Assembly (NCBI RefSeq): GCF_002556545.1
Contig: NZ_CP022685.1
Coordinates: forward strand, 248,001 to 312,000
DNA: 64,000 nucleotides
Direction of reading: 5' to 3'
Origin: Streptomyces formicae
Lineage (GTDB): Bacteria > Actinomycetota > Actinomycetes > Streptomycetales > Streptomycetaceae
The stretch's first letter is position 1; each line of letters opens with the position of its first letter. The translations under genes and the position numbers were made by a program. A model generated the notes under the pieces. The model ran no database searches. It was not told the DNA's origin and saw only the letters and a list, made by a program, of their open reading frames with translations. Positions 37,601 to 44,302 of this stretch are shown piece by piece.

Positions 37601-37959
37601 TCTTCGCCCACGAGCTGAGCCAGTCGGGCTCCGGGGCACCCGCGGGCCCCCAGGCACAGGCGTACGCCGAGCGTCTCGCGCACTGCTGCCGCGCCAACCT
37701 GAGCGGCATGGCGCAGCACGAGCCGCCGCGCCTGTCCGGCACGCCGACCTGGCTGTGGCTGGCCTCCCGCCCGGTGCCCGAACTCCCGGCCCACGGCTCG
37801 CCGGAGCACCAACAGCGGCTGTGGCGGGAGCGGTTGGACGACCTCAAGGAGAGCCGACAGCTCGACGCCACGCATTACGACATCGTCAGGCCGCCGTGGG
37901 CGGTTACGGTGGCCGCCACGGTCAACGCGGCGTTCCCGTCACCGGTCGAGCCTCACTGA
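28687..37959 (+). CDS. Hybrid NRPS-PKS, A-PCP-C-A-PCP-KS-KR-ACP-TE (AT-less)
   Basis: 3090 residues. A1 (about 20-510): YTSGTTGRPKG at 165, pocket near D209 reading D-A-F-F-L-G-V-T-F-K (branched aliphatic, Val/Ile/Leu class). PCP Ser 558. C domain with HHIAVDG at 741. A2 (about 1060-1545): pocket near D1263 reading D-V-Q-F-V-A-H-V-V-K, close to known proline codes. PCP Ser 1611. KS (about 1670-2085): Cys 1829 (ACASSL), His 1965 (EAHGTGT), His 2003 (IGHLG). No acyltransferase follows; instead a linker with HLQAGRTPGRWRAAGAC and WLSGRAIHW, the trans-AT arrangement. KR: GGTGGIG at about 2493, Tyr 2628. ACP Ser 2787. TE Ser 2924 (GWSFGA). It starts without a C domain, as an initiating module would. 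Confidence 0.9.
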   Translation: MSTAPRPAARVPADGLARAVLRRARRHPSALALVDGAHRMDYADLDAASASVAAALRGHGVRPGQAVAVCLPRSWQLVPAMLGILRLGGVVVPLDAQSPPDRRRHILTDSACVAVLHADTEPDALPPGVRPLPVAELLAYGDATVADVSPPARQEGDAPVSFVFYTSGTTGRPKGVEVLDAGILRLARPGYLRIDEGARYACLSNPAFDAISFEVWTPLLTGGCCVILGDETVQTPDVLAAELARLRVDVLFMTVALFNAVVDKAPHCFSTIGQVLVGGEQLNARLIRRWYRDNPESATRLHNVYGPTETTTFALCHPIPRDFDGDVVPIGRALPGTELLVTADGDRIAGPGEVGELCLAGAALAAGYRNLPEETERRFVTLGGPDGGSARHYRTGDLVRLDEAGDVEYVGRADRQVKVRGFRVEPGELERQIVAHPAVRQAYVCTRRDASGVNELLAYLVLGAELSFDDFDRHVAAALPAYMRPHRAYLVDELPLNANGKVDMAALLARDDAPWRRDGAGDADLTPWQREVLDLAEQVLGVDGLRLADRWIAVGGDSLKALRLRFEARRRWGREVPQALILRGDFARLAEAAAEGGSPYPAPAEPTDARSAPATAEQERLWLLQQRDPASRAYDVPLVFRVDGEVDTAALRHALRRVVARHPALRTAFEATPGGLRQVVAEPYDPWTELPEPLGHSQQERGDRTDAFFAEPFDLADPRLFRASWLPRPDTGGGELLLRLHHIAVDGWSLNVLFGELSADYAAAPHDGEVEGQHTAPVPTPLDFAAWQAAWFSHEGYRAQRAELSAHYATSEARDEPLGHIHPVDGPAGRLLRDSLDPGRRSALDRLCAELGLTRFQLLLSVYAWSLYGVTGGTRPRIASPVANRPVQEFESGVGMFANTVLLPLDVAPRDDLRQQLRRHGAAVQSVLDRQDVSLADVLADRADHGSPFDFLFVMENTDFDALALPGCTVRPRWRPPADAKCPLTLSVVERGTGFDCLWEYDARHFDADEVAALADLFRRGLDLLTDPARSTPAELVEPYRRALPEPGRAAEVAPAFRTVAEGFARAVRRTPDAPAVVTPEGRTLTYAELDAYAAQLAAELRGLYPSLPDDDGPRSVALYFQPSAEHVVALLALARLNLTIVPLDPSYPPELLRQILAQAEPLCVLVPRDEAPDPLDAIAPEGPPRHPVALSTHPPLPADAPETAPHDGRRPLYTLFTSGSTGTPKGVRVPDRTLCNLLQWQAESGDLAAPAATQQFSMLSFDVSFQEIFGTLCGGGRLHLVRPEWRHDVPALLDQLDDAGVERLFLPYVALHLLAEHGVRLGRHPSRLRDVVTAGEQLLCTDAIRRWFAGMPGARLFNHYGPTETHVVSALRLDGDPADWPERPAIGAPVAGAWLRVVDEADEPLPPGRTGRLLIGGPMAAPCYLGDPSLNADRFVDLPGLGTFYRSGDLARFDGDGLLHFRGRDDQQIKLSGHRLELGQVEAALLRHPDIVNAVVVRDGARLVACVQCRDDAPDPDPVDLARHLAPLLPPYVRIDRFRRVARLPLTPSGKLDRRAAATVPGEELSATRPGPGARPARSAREALLTELFASVVGRSIGPEQRFFDAGATSLDLMRFHLRCTAEPGLTFTIPDLFEHVTIRDLAGFLDGRDVPGERTSDADEPDRVAPGPVDEPIAVIGMAVRLPGADDLATFWEMVRDGGRGVEHFEAADGLVGARSQMSGLLSFDPEHFGISRQEARLMDPQQRHLLMSSVQALAHAGIADASRQRIGLVAGCGENTYFQSMLRQVDPERLPDGFQLALHHEKDFLTTKVAYHLDLSGPAFTVQAACASSLVAVHVAAGLLRQGDAEVMLAGGVLVDRLLTDGYQYRPQHIFSDDGHCRPFSDDAGGTVGASGVGVVVLKPLRLARRDGDTVYAVVTGSALNNDGSGKLSYSAPSLPGQREVIRSALRRSGRDSADLGYVEAHGTGTRLGDPVEVGALRQAFDLDESGQCALSSVKSQIGHLGAAAGVVGLVRAALAVHHGVIPPNVDFRRLNPQIGADAGPFSIPTEALPWPEGRPRVAAVSSFGIGGTNAHLVLEADDPDLSSIPPVPQLDVSGCLLLSSSSTQALRADAARIADYLQARPEEYGRVLRHLQAGRTPGRWRAAGACADAASAVAWLRTVSGVEVTPGDADPAALSAEGRTAEEVADAWLSGRAIHWPSGPAQAPWDFPPPAFALSEYDIEQTSTTMPGRNTHAVGDRPQRLPESDWLHQPHWVRLSRATTEAPHVPGVLVAMTAEPLDADAVRAFEAVYDRVVRVTAADAFARLADDVYEVDPADPESLRRLVAELAAAGPAGVDWLHALPLAVRGPVGEDSLERARWACLDTPAALLRAATGLPSSVRLRTWWVSYEAQPVEGTVQRPESGLLAGAGEVAPQESGVEGHWLDLPTADPADWAASVAALLAGSDHAAALPRRIALRQGYWWRQALLTVAAPAPTAPSALPSGPATYLVLGGTGGIGCAIADWLLARSDCRVLLLSRQPRLPADLAQWADRVDLVRADLAGQTPDEVLAVIEEVTDRVDGVVHAAGVAGGGLLARRDAAALRRVTDAKARGALLVERLIARHRPAFAVYCSSMAALFGGVGQFDYAAANGLLDGFARHRSGPAETTLRIAVDWDVWSEVGMARNALHSDARHQAHLAVGLAVKEGRTLFSRALRLQLPHLMVSTTDIEKARTFYAPGNDASSADNGREGAAPAPASTPVPASTSALAAASARSAGARLTALLCDLLGIDALDPDASLYDHGADSLTLLDLIAEVEQHHGVSIELSRLSHRVSLNEVLARVAEAAPGAVDSSDDPVTLEVWQEGTGRDLVCLIHPVGGDIQAYRALVSGLDPRLTVCLIPDPALRRPDLTAWSTTERARRYRDALRARFPHGEWRTHLVGWSFGAWVAQAMAAGAREADRPFDGLHLLDPPPPDAAPRFQEYDESRIEAVFAHELSQSGSGAPAGPQAQAYAERLAHCCRANLSGMAQHEPPRLSGTPTWLWLASRPVPELPAHGSPEHQQRLWRERLDDLKESRQLDATHYDIVRPPWAVTVAATVNAAFPSPVEPH

Positions 37960-38114
37960 CCGTCTCCACCGGGTCCGCCAGGGAGTCCGCCGCCGCACCG
38001 CTCGCAGCGGCGGGTCCCGGCCGTCTCGTTCAGGCGGCCGCACTCCGGGCACACCCGGTCCAGGGCGCAGGGAGGTTCACCTCCCTCGTCCGACGGCTCC
38101 CTCGAAACCGGCAT
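37953..38114 (-). CDS. Small zinc-ribbon protein
   Basis: About 53 residues, converging on the hybrid synthase with stops overlapping by 7 bp. The core CPECGRLNETAGTRRCERCGG gives two CxxC pairs, a zinc-ribbon knuckle; glycine-rich tail. The start MPVSREPSDEGGE is uncertain; a longer in-frame version to 38279 is possible. Likely a real small conserved protein, but the size makes this tentative. No link to the biosynthetic locus is implied. Confidence 0.5.
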   Translation of the reverse strand: MPVSREPSDEGGEPPCALDRVCPECGRLNETAGTRRCERCGGGLPGGPGGDGQ

Positions 38115-38352
38115 CGCCTCATCGGGCGTCTCCTGCGGGGCCTCAGCGCGCTGTGGGGACAACGGACCTCCTGGTGACTGGTGACGAGCGGTGGACAAGT
38201 GGGGGCGCGTGGTGGCGCGTGGTGATCGGCGCGCCACCGTGGCCGTATCGAGTCTCCTACCAGAAGCTGACGCCCGCATACCTCCGGAGTCTGGTGCGGG
38301 TCAGACCGCGGGGCGACGTACCGCCCCGCCCCCGCGTCTAGCGTCCTGTGTC

Positions 38353-39555
38353 ATGACCGGAACCCGAACTGCCCTGCGTGGGCACGCCGTTGTCACCGTG
38401 CTCGCGCTGGCCCTGACCCTGCCCGCCGCGACTGCCGCGGTCGCCCACGCCACGCCCGCGTCGGCAGCCCCTCAAGCTGTGGACCGCCAAGGCGACAAGG
38501 CGACCGCACCCCTCCATCTCCCTCGCCCCACGGGCCCGTTCGCGGTGGGCCGCGACACCCTGCACCTCGTCGACACGAGCCGTCCCGACCCGTGGGTGCC
38601 CTCGGCGGGCGCGCGGGAGCTGATGACGTCCGTGTACTACCCCGCGCGACACGGCGGCGGGCGCCCCACCGCCTACACCTCCGAGGCGGAGGCCCGTCTG
38701 CTCCTTGAGGCCGGCGGTCTGGAGAAGCAGATCTCCGCCACCGCCTACAGCGCCACGCGCACCTTCGCCCGCGCCGGTGCGCGGCCCGCGTCGGGCCGGT
38801 TCCCGCTGGTCGTGCTCTCCCCCGGGTTCACCGCTCCCCGGGCCACGCTGACGCACCTCGCGGAGGACCTCGCGAGCCGCGGGTTCGTCGTCGCCACCGT
38901 CGACCACGCCTACGAGTCGGTCGGCACGGCGTTCCCCGGCGGCCGGATCCTCACCTGCGCCGCGTGCGGGCCCGCCGAGGAGCCGGGGATGGGCAAGGTC
39001 GTCACCGAGGGGCGGGCCGAGGACCTCTCGTACGTCATCGACCGGCTGACCGGACGCCAGGCGGCCTGGCGGCACTCCGGGATGATCGATACCGAGCGCA
39101 TCGGGGCCGGTGGGCACTCCATCGGCGGGGCCGCGGCGCTCGCCGTCATGAGCACGGACCCCCGGGTGCGCGCGGGCATGAACATGGACGGTCATTTCCA
39201 TACGGAACCGGTCGGTCTCGGAAAGCGCCCCTTCCTGATGCTGGGCTCCGAGCTCGACCACACCCCGGGGAAGGGAGACGGCGAGAACTGGGACAGCACG
39301 TGGAACGGCCTGAGCGGCTGGAAGCGCTGGCTCACGGTCAAGGGCTCCGGGCACTTCACCTTCACCGACGTGCCGGTCCTGACCGGCCAGGCCGGGGTGG
39401 TCGACCCCGAGGTGCCGCTCTCCGGTGAGCGCTCGGAGCAGATCACCCGCGCCTACGTCGGCGCCTTCTTCGAACAGGAGCTGAGGGACCGTCCTCAGCC
39501 GCTGCTCGACGGCCCCTCCCCGGCTCATCCGGAGGTCGGCTTCCCCAAGCGGTGA
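38353..39555 (+). CDS. Secreted PAF-acetylhydrolase-like alpha/beta hydrolase
   Basis: About 400 residues. The start MTGTRTALRG leads straight into a signal peptide (AVVTVLALALTLPAATAAVAHA). There is no obvious ribosome-binding site, so a leaderless or short-leader mRNA is possible. Motifs fit the PAF-acetylhydrolase/dienelactone-hydrolase-like group: LVVLSPGFTAPRATLTHLAEDL, nucleophile GAGGHSIGGAAAL, Asp in LGSELDHTPG, and His in KGSGHFTFTD. Substrates are probably short-chain acyl esters. It is immediately adjacent to, and convergent with, the aquaporin gene (stop codons abut). Confidence 0.83.
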   Translation: MTGTRTALRGHAVVTVLALALTLPAATAAVAHATPASAAPQAVDRQGDKATAPLHLPRPTGPFAVGRDTLHLVDTSRPDPWVPSAGARELMTSVYYPARHGGGRPTAYTSEAEARLLLEAGGLEKQISATAYSATRTFARAGARPASGRFPLVVLSPGFTAPRATLTHLAEDLASRGFVVATVDHAYESVGTAFPGGRILTCAACGPAEEPGMGKVVTEGRAEDLSYVIDRLTGRQAAWRHSGMIDTERIGAGGHSIGGAAALAVMSTDPRVRAGMNMDGHFHTEPVGLGKRPFLMLGSELDHTPGKGDGENWDSTWNGLSGWKRWLTVKGSGHFTFTDVPVLTGQAGVVDPEVPLSGERSEQITRAYVGAFFEQELRDRPQPLLDGPSPAHPEVGFPKR

Positions 39556-40272
39556 TTACGCCGCGGACGCCTTGTCGGCGATGACCCGCTCCTCACCCGC
39601 GGGATGCGTCACCCGGTGCACGAGCGCCGCGATCACACCGCCCACCAGCGGGGCCACGAGGAACAGCCACAGCTGGGAGAGCGCCGCTCCCCCGGCGAAC
39701 AGGGCGGGGCCGAGGCTCCGCGCCGGGTTGACCGAGGTGCCGGTCAGCGGGATGCCGACGAGGTGGATGACGGCCAGCGCGATGCCGATCGGCAGCCCGT
39801 CGAAGCCCGTGACCGCCACCCGGTGCGTCACGCCGAGGACGACGAAGACGAGCAGGAAGGTCAGGACGACCTCCGCCAGGAAGGCACCGCCCAGGTTGAT
39901 GCCGACCGCGGACCGGTCGTCGTAGCCGTTGCTGCCGAAGGCTTCGCTCGTCTTCAGCCCCGGCACCTGCTTGGCCAGCAGGAAGAGCAGGGCCGCGCCG
40001 ACGATGCCGCCGAGGAGCTGCGCGACCCAGTAGGTCACGGCGGTGCGGACGTCGATCCTGCGCGCGCAGAGCATGCCCAGGGTCACCGCCGGATTGACGT
40101 GACAGCCGGAGATCGGGCCGAGGGTGTACGCCAGGGCGAGCAGCGTGAAGCCGAAGGCCAGTGCGATGCCGAGGGTGCCGATGTACTCGGCGCCGAGCAC
40201 CGCCGATCCCACGGCGAAGAAGACGAGGAGCAACGTCCCGATGAACTCGGATACCACCGCTCTGATCTGCAC
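39556..40272 (-). CDS. Aquaporin (MIP family)
   Basis: A six-helix channel of about 238 residues. Both half-helix motifs are present: GCHVNPAVTLG and GTSVNPARSLGPAL. The first helix (AVVSEFIGTLLLVFFAVGSAVLG) follows the GTG at 40272, which has AGGTGG five bases upstream; an ATG at 40311 is the alternative and adds only 13 unconserved residues. The second NPA flank (NPARSLGPALF) is like AqpZ water channels rather than glycerol facilitators, so water transport is more likely (inference). Confidence 0.85.
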   Translation of the reverse strand: MQIRAVVSEFIGTLLLVFFAVGSAVLGAEYIGTLGIALAFGFTLLALAYTLGPISGCHVNPAVTLGMLCARRIDVRTAVTYWVAQLLGGIVGAALLFLLAKQVPGLKTSEAFGSNGYDDRSAVGINLGGAFLAEVVLTFLLVFVVLGVTHRVAVTGFDGLPIGIALAVIHLVGIPLTGTSVNPARSLGPALFAGGAALSQLWLFLVAPLVGGVIAALVHRVTHPAGEERVIADKASAA

Positions 40273-40541
40273 AGCAACCACCTCGCAGGCTCTGCCGGAC
40301 TGTTCGGCCATCGTCTGCCGATCTGTGCGTCCTCGCCTGTTCTGCCGGTCCAGGACCCCGCGACGTACACCCATTCGAGTGACAGCGTCGGGTCGCCACC
40401 CCTTGCGGGCGCCGGATGGGCCGCACGGCATAGTGGACCGCCGCCGACGGAATCCGACGGGTTTCTGTTATCGGGGCGGGCGGGGGGGCGTCTCCCCTAT
40501 GTCGGAGCAGACGGACCCCCCACAGAGGAAGTGGACACAGC

Positions 40542-42131
40542 GTGAGCAGCGAACGCCAAGCCGCGATGGTCAGGGCAGCGCAGGACGGGAACCAGCAGGC
40601 GCAGGACGCGCTCGTGGCGGAGTATCTTCCGCTGGTCTACAACATCGTCGGGCGGGCCCTGAACGGGCACGCCGACGTGGACGACGTGGTGCAGGAGACC
40701 ATGCTCCGCGTGCTCGGCGGCCTGGACGGGCTGCGCAGTCCCGAGACGTTCCGCAGCTGGCTCGTCGCCATCACCATGAACCAGATACGCGGCCACTGGC
40801 GGGAGCGCGCCACGGGTGAGATACCCACCGGCGGCCAGCTCGGTGACGGGTACGACGTGGTGGATCCCGGCGCGGACTTCGTGGACCTGACCATCACGCG
40901 CCTCGGGCTCTCCGGTCAGCGCCGCGAGACCGCGGAGGCCACCCGGTGGCTGGACGAGGACGACCGGGCGCTGCTGTCCCTGTGGTGGCTGGAGTCGGCG
41001 GGCGAGCTGACGCGCGCCGAGGTCGCCACCGCGCTCGAACTCGCGCCGCAGCACGCGGCCGTGCGGGTCCAGCGGATGAAGGCACAGCTGGAGACGGCGC
41101 GCGTGGTGGTCCGCGCCCTGTCGGCCGTGCCTCGGTGCGCGGGCCTCCAGCAGGTGACGGACACCTGGGACGGCGCGCCGTCGGCGCTGTGGCGCAAGCG
41201 GATCGCGCGGCACGCGCGCGGCTGCCAGGTCTGTGAGAGCCACTGGTCGAACCTGGTCCCCGCCGAGGGACTCCTGGTGGCGCTGGGACTCGTACCGGTG
41301 GGGGCCGCGCTCACGAGCAGGCTGCTGCCGCCGGCCGACCTGGTCAGTGTCGGCGCCACCTCCTCCCTGCCCGGTCAGGCTCCGGTCTCCGCGCGGGCGC
41401 GGGCCCGTCAGGAGCGGGCCAGGCGACAGCGCCGTACGGCGGCGGTGGCGGCCGCGGTCGCCGCGCTCGTCGCCGGTGGCGCCGCGGTGCACCTGCTGAC
41501 CGGGCCGGACGCGGACGAGAGCGCACCGTCGACCGCCGCCGCGCCCGCGTCCGGGACCGGTGAGCCCTCGGCGTCGAAGAGCCCCTCGCCCTCGCACTCC
41601 GCCTCGCGCTCCGCCTCACCGAGCCCCAGCAAGACGAAGGCGAAGCCGAAGAAGAAGCCGTCGCCCACCCCCACGCCCACGAAGACCACGTCCAAGCCCG
41701 CGCCGAAGCCGAAGCCCGACAAGCCCGATCCGGCGCCCCAGCAGCCCAGCGGCACCGCCGCGCAGGTCGTCGCCCTGGTCAACACCGAGCGGTCCAAGGC
41801 GGGTTGCGGCCCGGTCCGCTCCAACGACAAGCTCGCCACCGCCGCGTCGAAGCACTCCGCCGACATGGCGGCCCGCGACTACTTCGACCACACGAGCCCG
41901 GACGGCACCGACCCCGGCGACCGCATCACGGCGGCCGGGTACCGCTGGAGCACCTACGGCGAGAACATCGCGCGCGGCCAGCAGACCCCCGCCTCGGTGA
42001 TGGACTCGTGGATGAACAGCCCCGGCCACCGCGCCAACATCCTCAACTGCGACTTCAAGGAGCTGGGCGTGGGCATCCACAACGGCTCCGGCGGCCCGTG
42101 GTGGACACAGGCGTTCGGCACGGCGCTCTGA
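40542..42131 (+). CDS. ECF sigma factor fused to zinc motif, membrane segment and CAP domain
   Basis: 529 residues from a GTG start with GAGGAAG upstream. Sigma region 2 spans about 23-90 (DVDDVVQETMLRVL, TFRSWLVAITMNQIRGHWR); region 4 about 140-185 (LTRAEVATALELAPQHAAVRVQRMK). Then H224-x3-C228-x2-C231, the HxxxCxxC signature of zinc anti-sigma domains. A basic stretch and one hydrophobic segment (about 299-319) cross the membrane, followed by a Ser/Pro/Lys-rich linker (about 325-403) and a CAP/SCP-like domain (about 405-529: LVNTERSKAGCGPV, ARDYFDHTSPDG, YGENIARG, WMNSPGHRANIL). So a membrane-tethered sigma factor with its own sensor and anti-sigma-like part in one chain (inference). Confidence 0.88.
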   Translation: MSSERQAAMVRAAQDGNQQAQDALVAEYLPLVYNIVGRALNGHADVDDVVQETMLRVLGGLDGLRSPETFRSWLVAITMNQIRGHWRERATGEIPTGGQLGDGYDVVDPGADFVDLTITRLGLSGQRRETAEATRWLDEDDRALLSLWWLESAGELTRAEVATALELAPQHAAVRVQRMKAQLETARVVVRALSAVPRCAGLQQVTDTWDGAPSALWRKRIARHARGCQVCESHWSNLVPAEGLLVALGLVPVGAALTSRLLPPADLVSVGATSSLPGQAPVSARARARQERARRQRRTAAVAAAVAALVAGGAAVHLLTGPDADESAPSTAAAPASGTGEPSASKSPSPSHSASRSASPSPSKTKAKPKKKPSPTPTPTKTTSKPAPKPKPDKPDPAPQQPSGTAAQVVALVNTERSKAGCGPVRSNDKLATAASKHSADMAARDYFDHTSPDGTDPGDRITAAGYRWSTYGENIARGQQTPASVMDSWMNSPGHRANILNCDFKELGVGIHNGSGGPWWTQAFGTAL

Positions 42132-42151
42132 CCCGCGCGCGACGGGTCCGC

Positions 42152-43258
42152 TCAGCCGACCTGCTGCGTGTGGAACTGTTCCAGGCGCCGCTGGGCGAGC
42201 GACAGCGTGCCGCGCTGGCGTCCCGGCACCTGGCGGCGCAGGGCGACCAGGGCGGGGCCGAGCCCCCGGACGGTCTCGGGGTCGCGCACCCGGTCCCACA
42301 GGTGGTGGGCCCGGTCCGCCGCGGCCTCCACCTCTGCGGAGTCGGGCGCCTGGCCCGCGGAGAGCCGGGCCGCGGCGACCGCGAGCCAGGTCTCGCAGCT
42401 GCGCGCCGGTTCCCCGGCGAACCGCTGGAGGTCCGCACGGACCTCCATCCAGTGGATGACCTCGGCGGAGCCCGGGCCGTGCATGCGCAGCGCCGTCTGC
42501 TCCCAGGCGGCGGCCAGGGACGCGGCCTCGCCGTGCCGCCCCGCCTCGACGGCCGCGGTGATCGCCGCGTGCGGATCCATGTCCGACGGCGTCGGCGGCT
42601 GCCGGTAGGGGCTCTGCGCCACCGGGGCGGCGCCGGTCGACGCGATCAAAAGGTCCTGCGCGTCGTCGGCGAGGGACTGGGCGACGGCCTGCTCGTGGAG
42701 TTGGGGCAGCGGCGGGCGGTGCCCGCTGCGCAGGACGGTGGCGAGCGCCTTCATGTACGTCGGCGTCTCGATGCCGCGGCGCCGCACGGGCGGGGCGATC
42801 CGTCCGTACAGGGCGACGCCCGGTCCCGCGTCGAGCGGGTGCTGGGTGAGGGTCTCCCAGCTCTCCGGGTCGGTGTGCAGGTCGACGACGATCGTGGTGC
42901 TGCCCGCGGGGCGCAGCCTGAGCTCCTGGGTGATCCAGTGCCAGGGCAGCCCGGTGTAGCGCATGGTCGCGGGGGTGGACCTGGCGAGCGCGAGGTGCAA
43001 CTGCCGCTGGCGCCGGTCGAGATGGACCTGGCCGACGAGGAAGATCGTCAAAGGCCCCGGCGCCATGGCGGCGGCCCGCAGCCGCGTCAGGACCGTCTGC
43101 GGGTCCAGCGGGTCGGCGAGTTCCACGACGCTCGCGGTCGGGGTTCCGGCGAGGGCCGCCGGTGACACCGCCGCGAGCACGGGAAGCACGGAAGCCGCGT
43201 CCACGATGCGGCCCTTGCTCACCGGAGCCGCCGCGACGAGCAGCGCAGTTCCTGACAC
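42152..43258 (-). CDS. Conserved actinobacterial protein of unknown function
   Basis: About 368 residues from a GTG start with GGGAGGGG just upstream; the 29 in-frame residues before it are unconserved. I do not recognise a named domain. It begins SGTALLVAAAPVSKGRIVDAASVLP, contains a strand-rich segment (PLTIFLVGQVHLDRRQRQLHLALAR, STTIVVDLHTDPESW) suggesting a CHAT- or Rossmann-like N-terminal half, then a helical C-terminal half (HAAITAAVEAGRHGEAASLAAAWEQ) of TPR-like character. It converges on the sigma-CAP gene with only 20 bp between stops. No function is claimed. Confidence 0.7.
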   Translation of the reverse strand: MSGTALLVAAAPVSKGRIVDAASVLPVLAAVSPAALAGTPTASVVELADPLDPQTVLTRLRAAAMAPGPLTIFLVGQVHLDRRQRQLHLALARSTPATMRYTGLPWHWITQELRLRPAGSTTIVVDLHTDPESWETLTQHPLDAGPGVALYGRIAPPVRRRGIETPTYMKALATVLRSGHRPPLPQLHEQAVAQSLADDAQDLLIASTGAAPVAQSPYRQPPTPSDMDPHAAITAAVEAGRHGEAASLAAAWEQTALRMHGPGSAEVIHWMEVRADLQRFAGEPARSCETWLAVAAARLSAGQAPDSAEVEAAADRAHHLWDRVRDPETVRGLGPALVALRRQVPGRQRGTLSLAQRRLEQFHTQQVG

Positions 43259-43641
43259 CGGCCCCTCCCTCTCGATCACCACGGCAGCACCGTATCCGCT
43301 GTTTGCGCCGGGCACGACAACCGGACAGACGGTCCCTCCGCGCAACGGGCGCCCCTGCGCCGGGGACGATCACTTCGGCAGGAGCGTCCGGCGGGGCCCG
43401 CCCGCACATCGTACGGAGTGAACTGGCCTTGGGCGTCGATGAGTTGGCCGATGTTTCCGGCGTGTCGGGCTCGTCGGGCGGGGGCCGGGACGCCGGTCGG
43501 CTCCGGGCGGCTCGCGGCGCGGAAGATTTGCCGGAACTTCTCCCGGCGGGATCGCCGACGGCCCCTCAGCCGTCCCGGCCGGGTACACCGGATGGCTCAG
43601 TCGGCGTGCGTTCCGCCGCCCCGACCGGTCTGCTGACTGAA
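43259..43641. other. 383-bp gene-free region
   Basis: Between the unknown gene and the M23 peptidase, which are divergent. It is GC-rich with no open frame having family character, no clear promoter and no recognisable ydaO riboswitch core. The peptidase frame is open upstream but lacks a supported start. Confidence 0.5.
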
Positions 43642-44295
43642 ATGGGATACCACATAGACGTCCCGCCTCGCGCGGGCACCTCACGACGTGACGCGCTGGG
43701 CATGGCCGCGGCGCTCCTGGCAGGCGGCGCCCTCTCCTTCCGGGCGGCCGCACCGGCATCGGCCGAGGAGTCCGAGGACTCCTGCACGGCCCACTACGAC
43801 GCCGAGTTCGAGTCGGCGCTGGCCGGCGCCGACGAGCTGATACCCGAGGAGGACGACCGCGGGATCGCGCGGCTCGGCCCTCCTGGCCGGTGCGCGCTGC
43901 CGCTGCGGAGGCACTACCGGATCACCGCCCGGTACGGCGTGCCCGGCGACTGGCTCGCAGGGCACCACACCGGCATCGACCTGGCGGTGCCGCGTGGCAC
44001 TCCCGTCTACGCGGTGGGCGGCGGCGTCGTGGTCCTCGCCCGCTGGTCGGGGGCGTACGGCAACGCCGTCACCGTGCGGATGCCGGACGGCCACTACGCG
44101 GTGTACGCGCACCTCTCGCGCATCGGCGTACGCCAGGGCGCCCGCATCCGCACCGGCGCCAGACTCGGCAACAGCGGCGCCACCGGGCGCGCCACGGGCC
44201 CCCATCTCCATCTGGAGATACGGGCCCGGCGGCACTACGGCTCGGACGTGAGCCCGTCCGCGTACCTGGCGCGGCGCGGCGCACGGCTCTGGTGA
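43642..44295 (+). CDS. Secreted M23 metallopeptidase (LytM-like)
   Basis: About 217 residues. The start MGYHIDV brings TSRRDALGMAAALLAGG, a twin-arginine signal, to the N-terminus; no convincing ribosome-binding site is visible. The catalytic domain has HHTGIDLAVPRGTPVYA (zinc ligands His and Asp), VYAHLSRIGVRQG, and the final HLHLEIR (HxH). A complete zinc-ligand set means an active endopeptidase that cuts peptidoglycan cross-bridges. It converges on the PEP-hydrolase-like gene with a 7-bp gap. Confidence 0.85.
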   Translation: MGYHIDVPPRAGTSRRDALGMAAALLAGGALSFRAAAPASAEESEDSCTAHYDAEFESALAGADELIPEEDDRGIARLGPPGRCALPLRRHYRITARYGVPGDWLAGHHTGIDLAVPRGTPVYAVGGGVVVLARWSGAYGNAVTVRMPDGHYAVYAHLSRIGVRQGARIRTGARLGNSGATGRATGPHLHLEIRARRHYGSDVSPSAYLARRGARLW

Positions 44296-44302
44296 GAACG
44301 CC

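Noticed and set aside
43259..43641. A ydaO c-di-AMP riboswitch before the M23 peptidase
   Set aside because: Expected for Streptomyces cell-wall hydrolases, but I could not find the conserved core on the coding strand.
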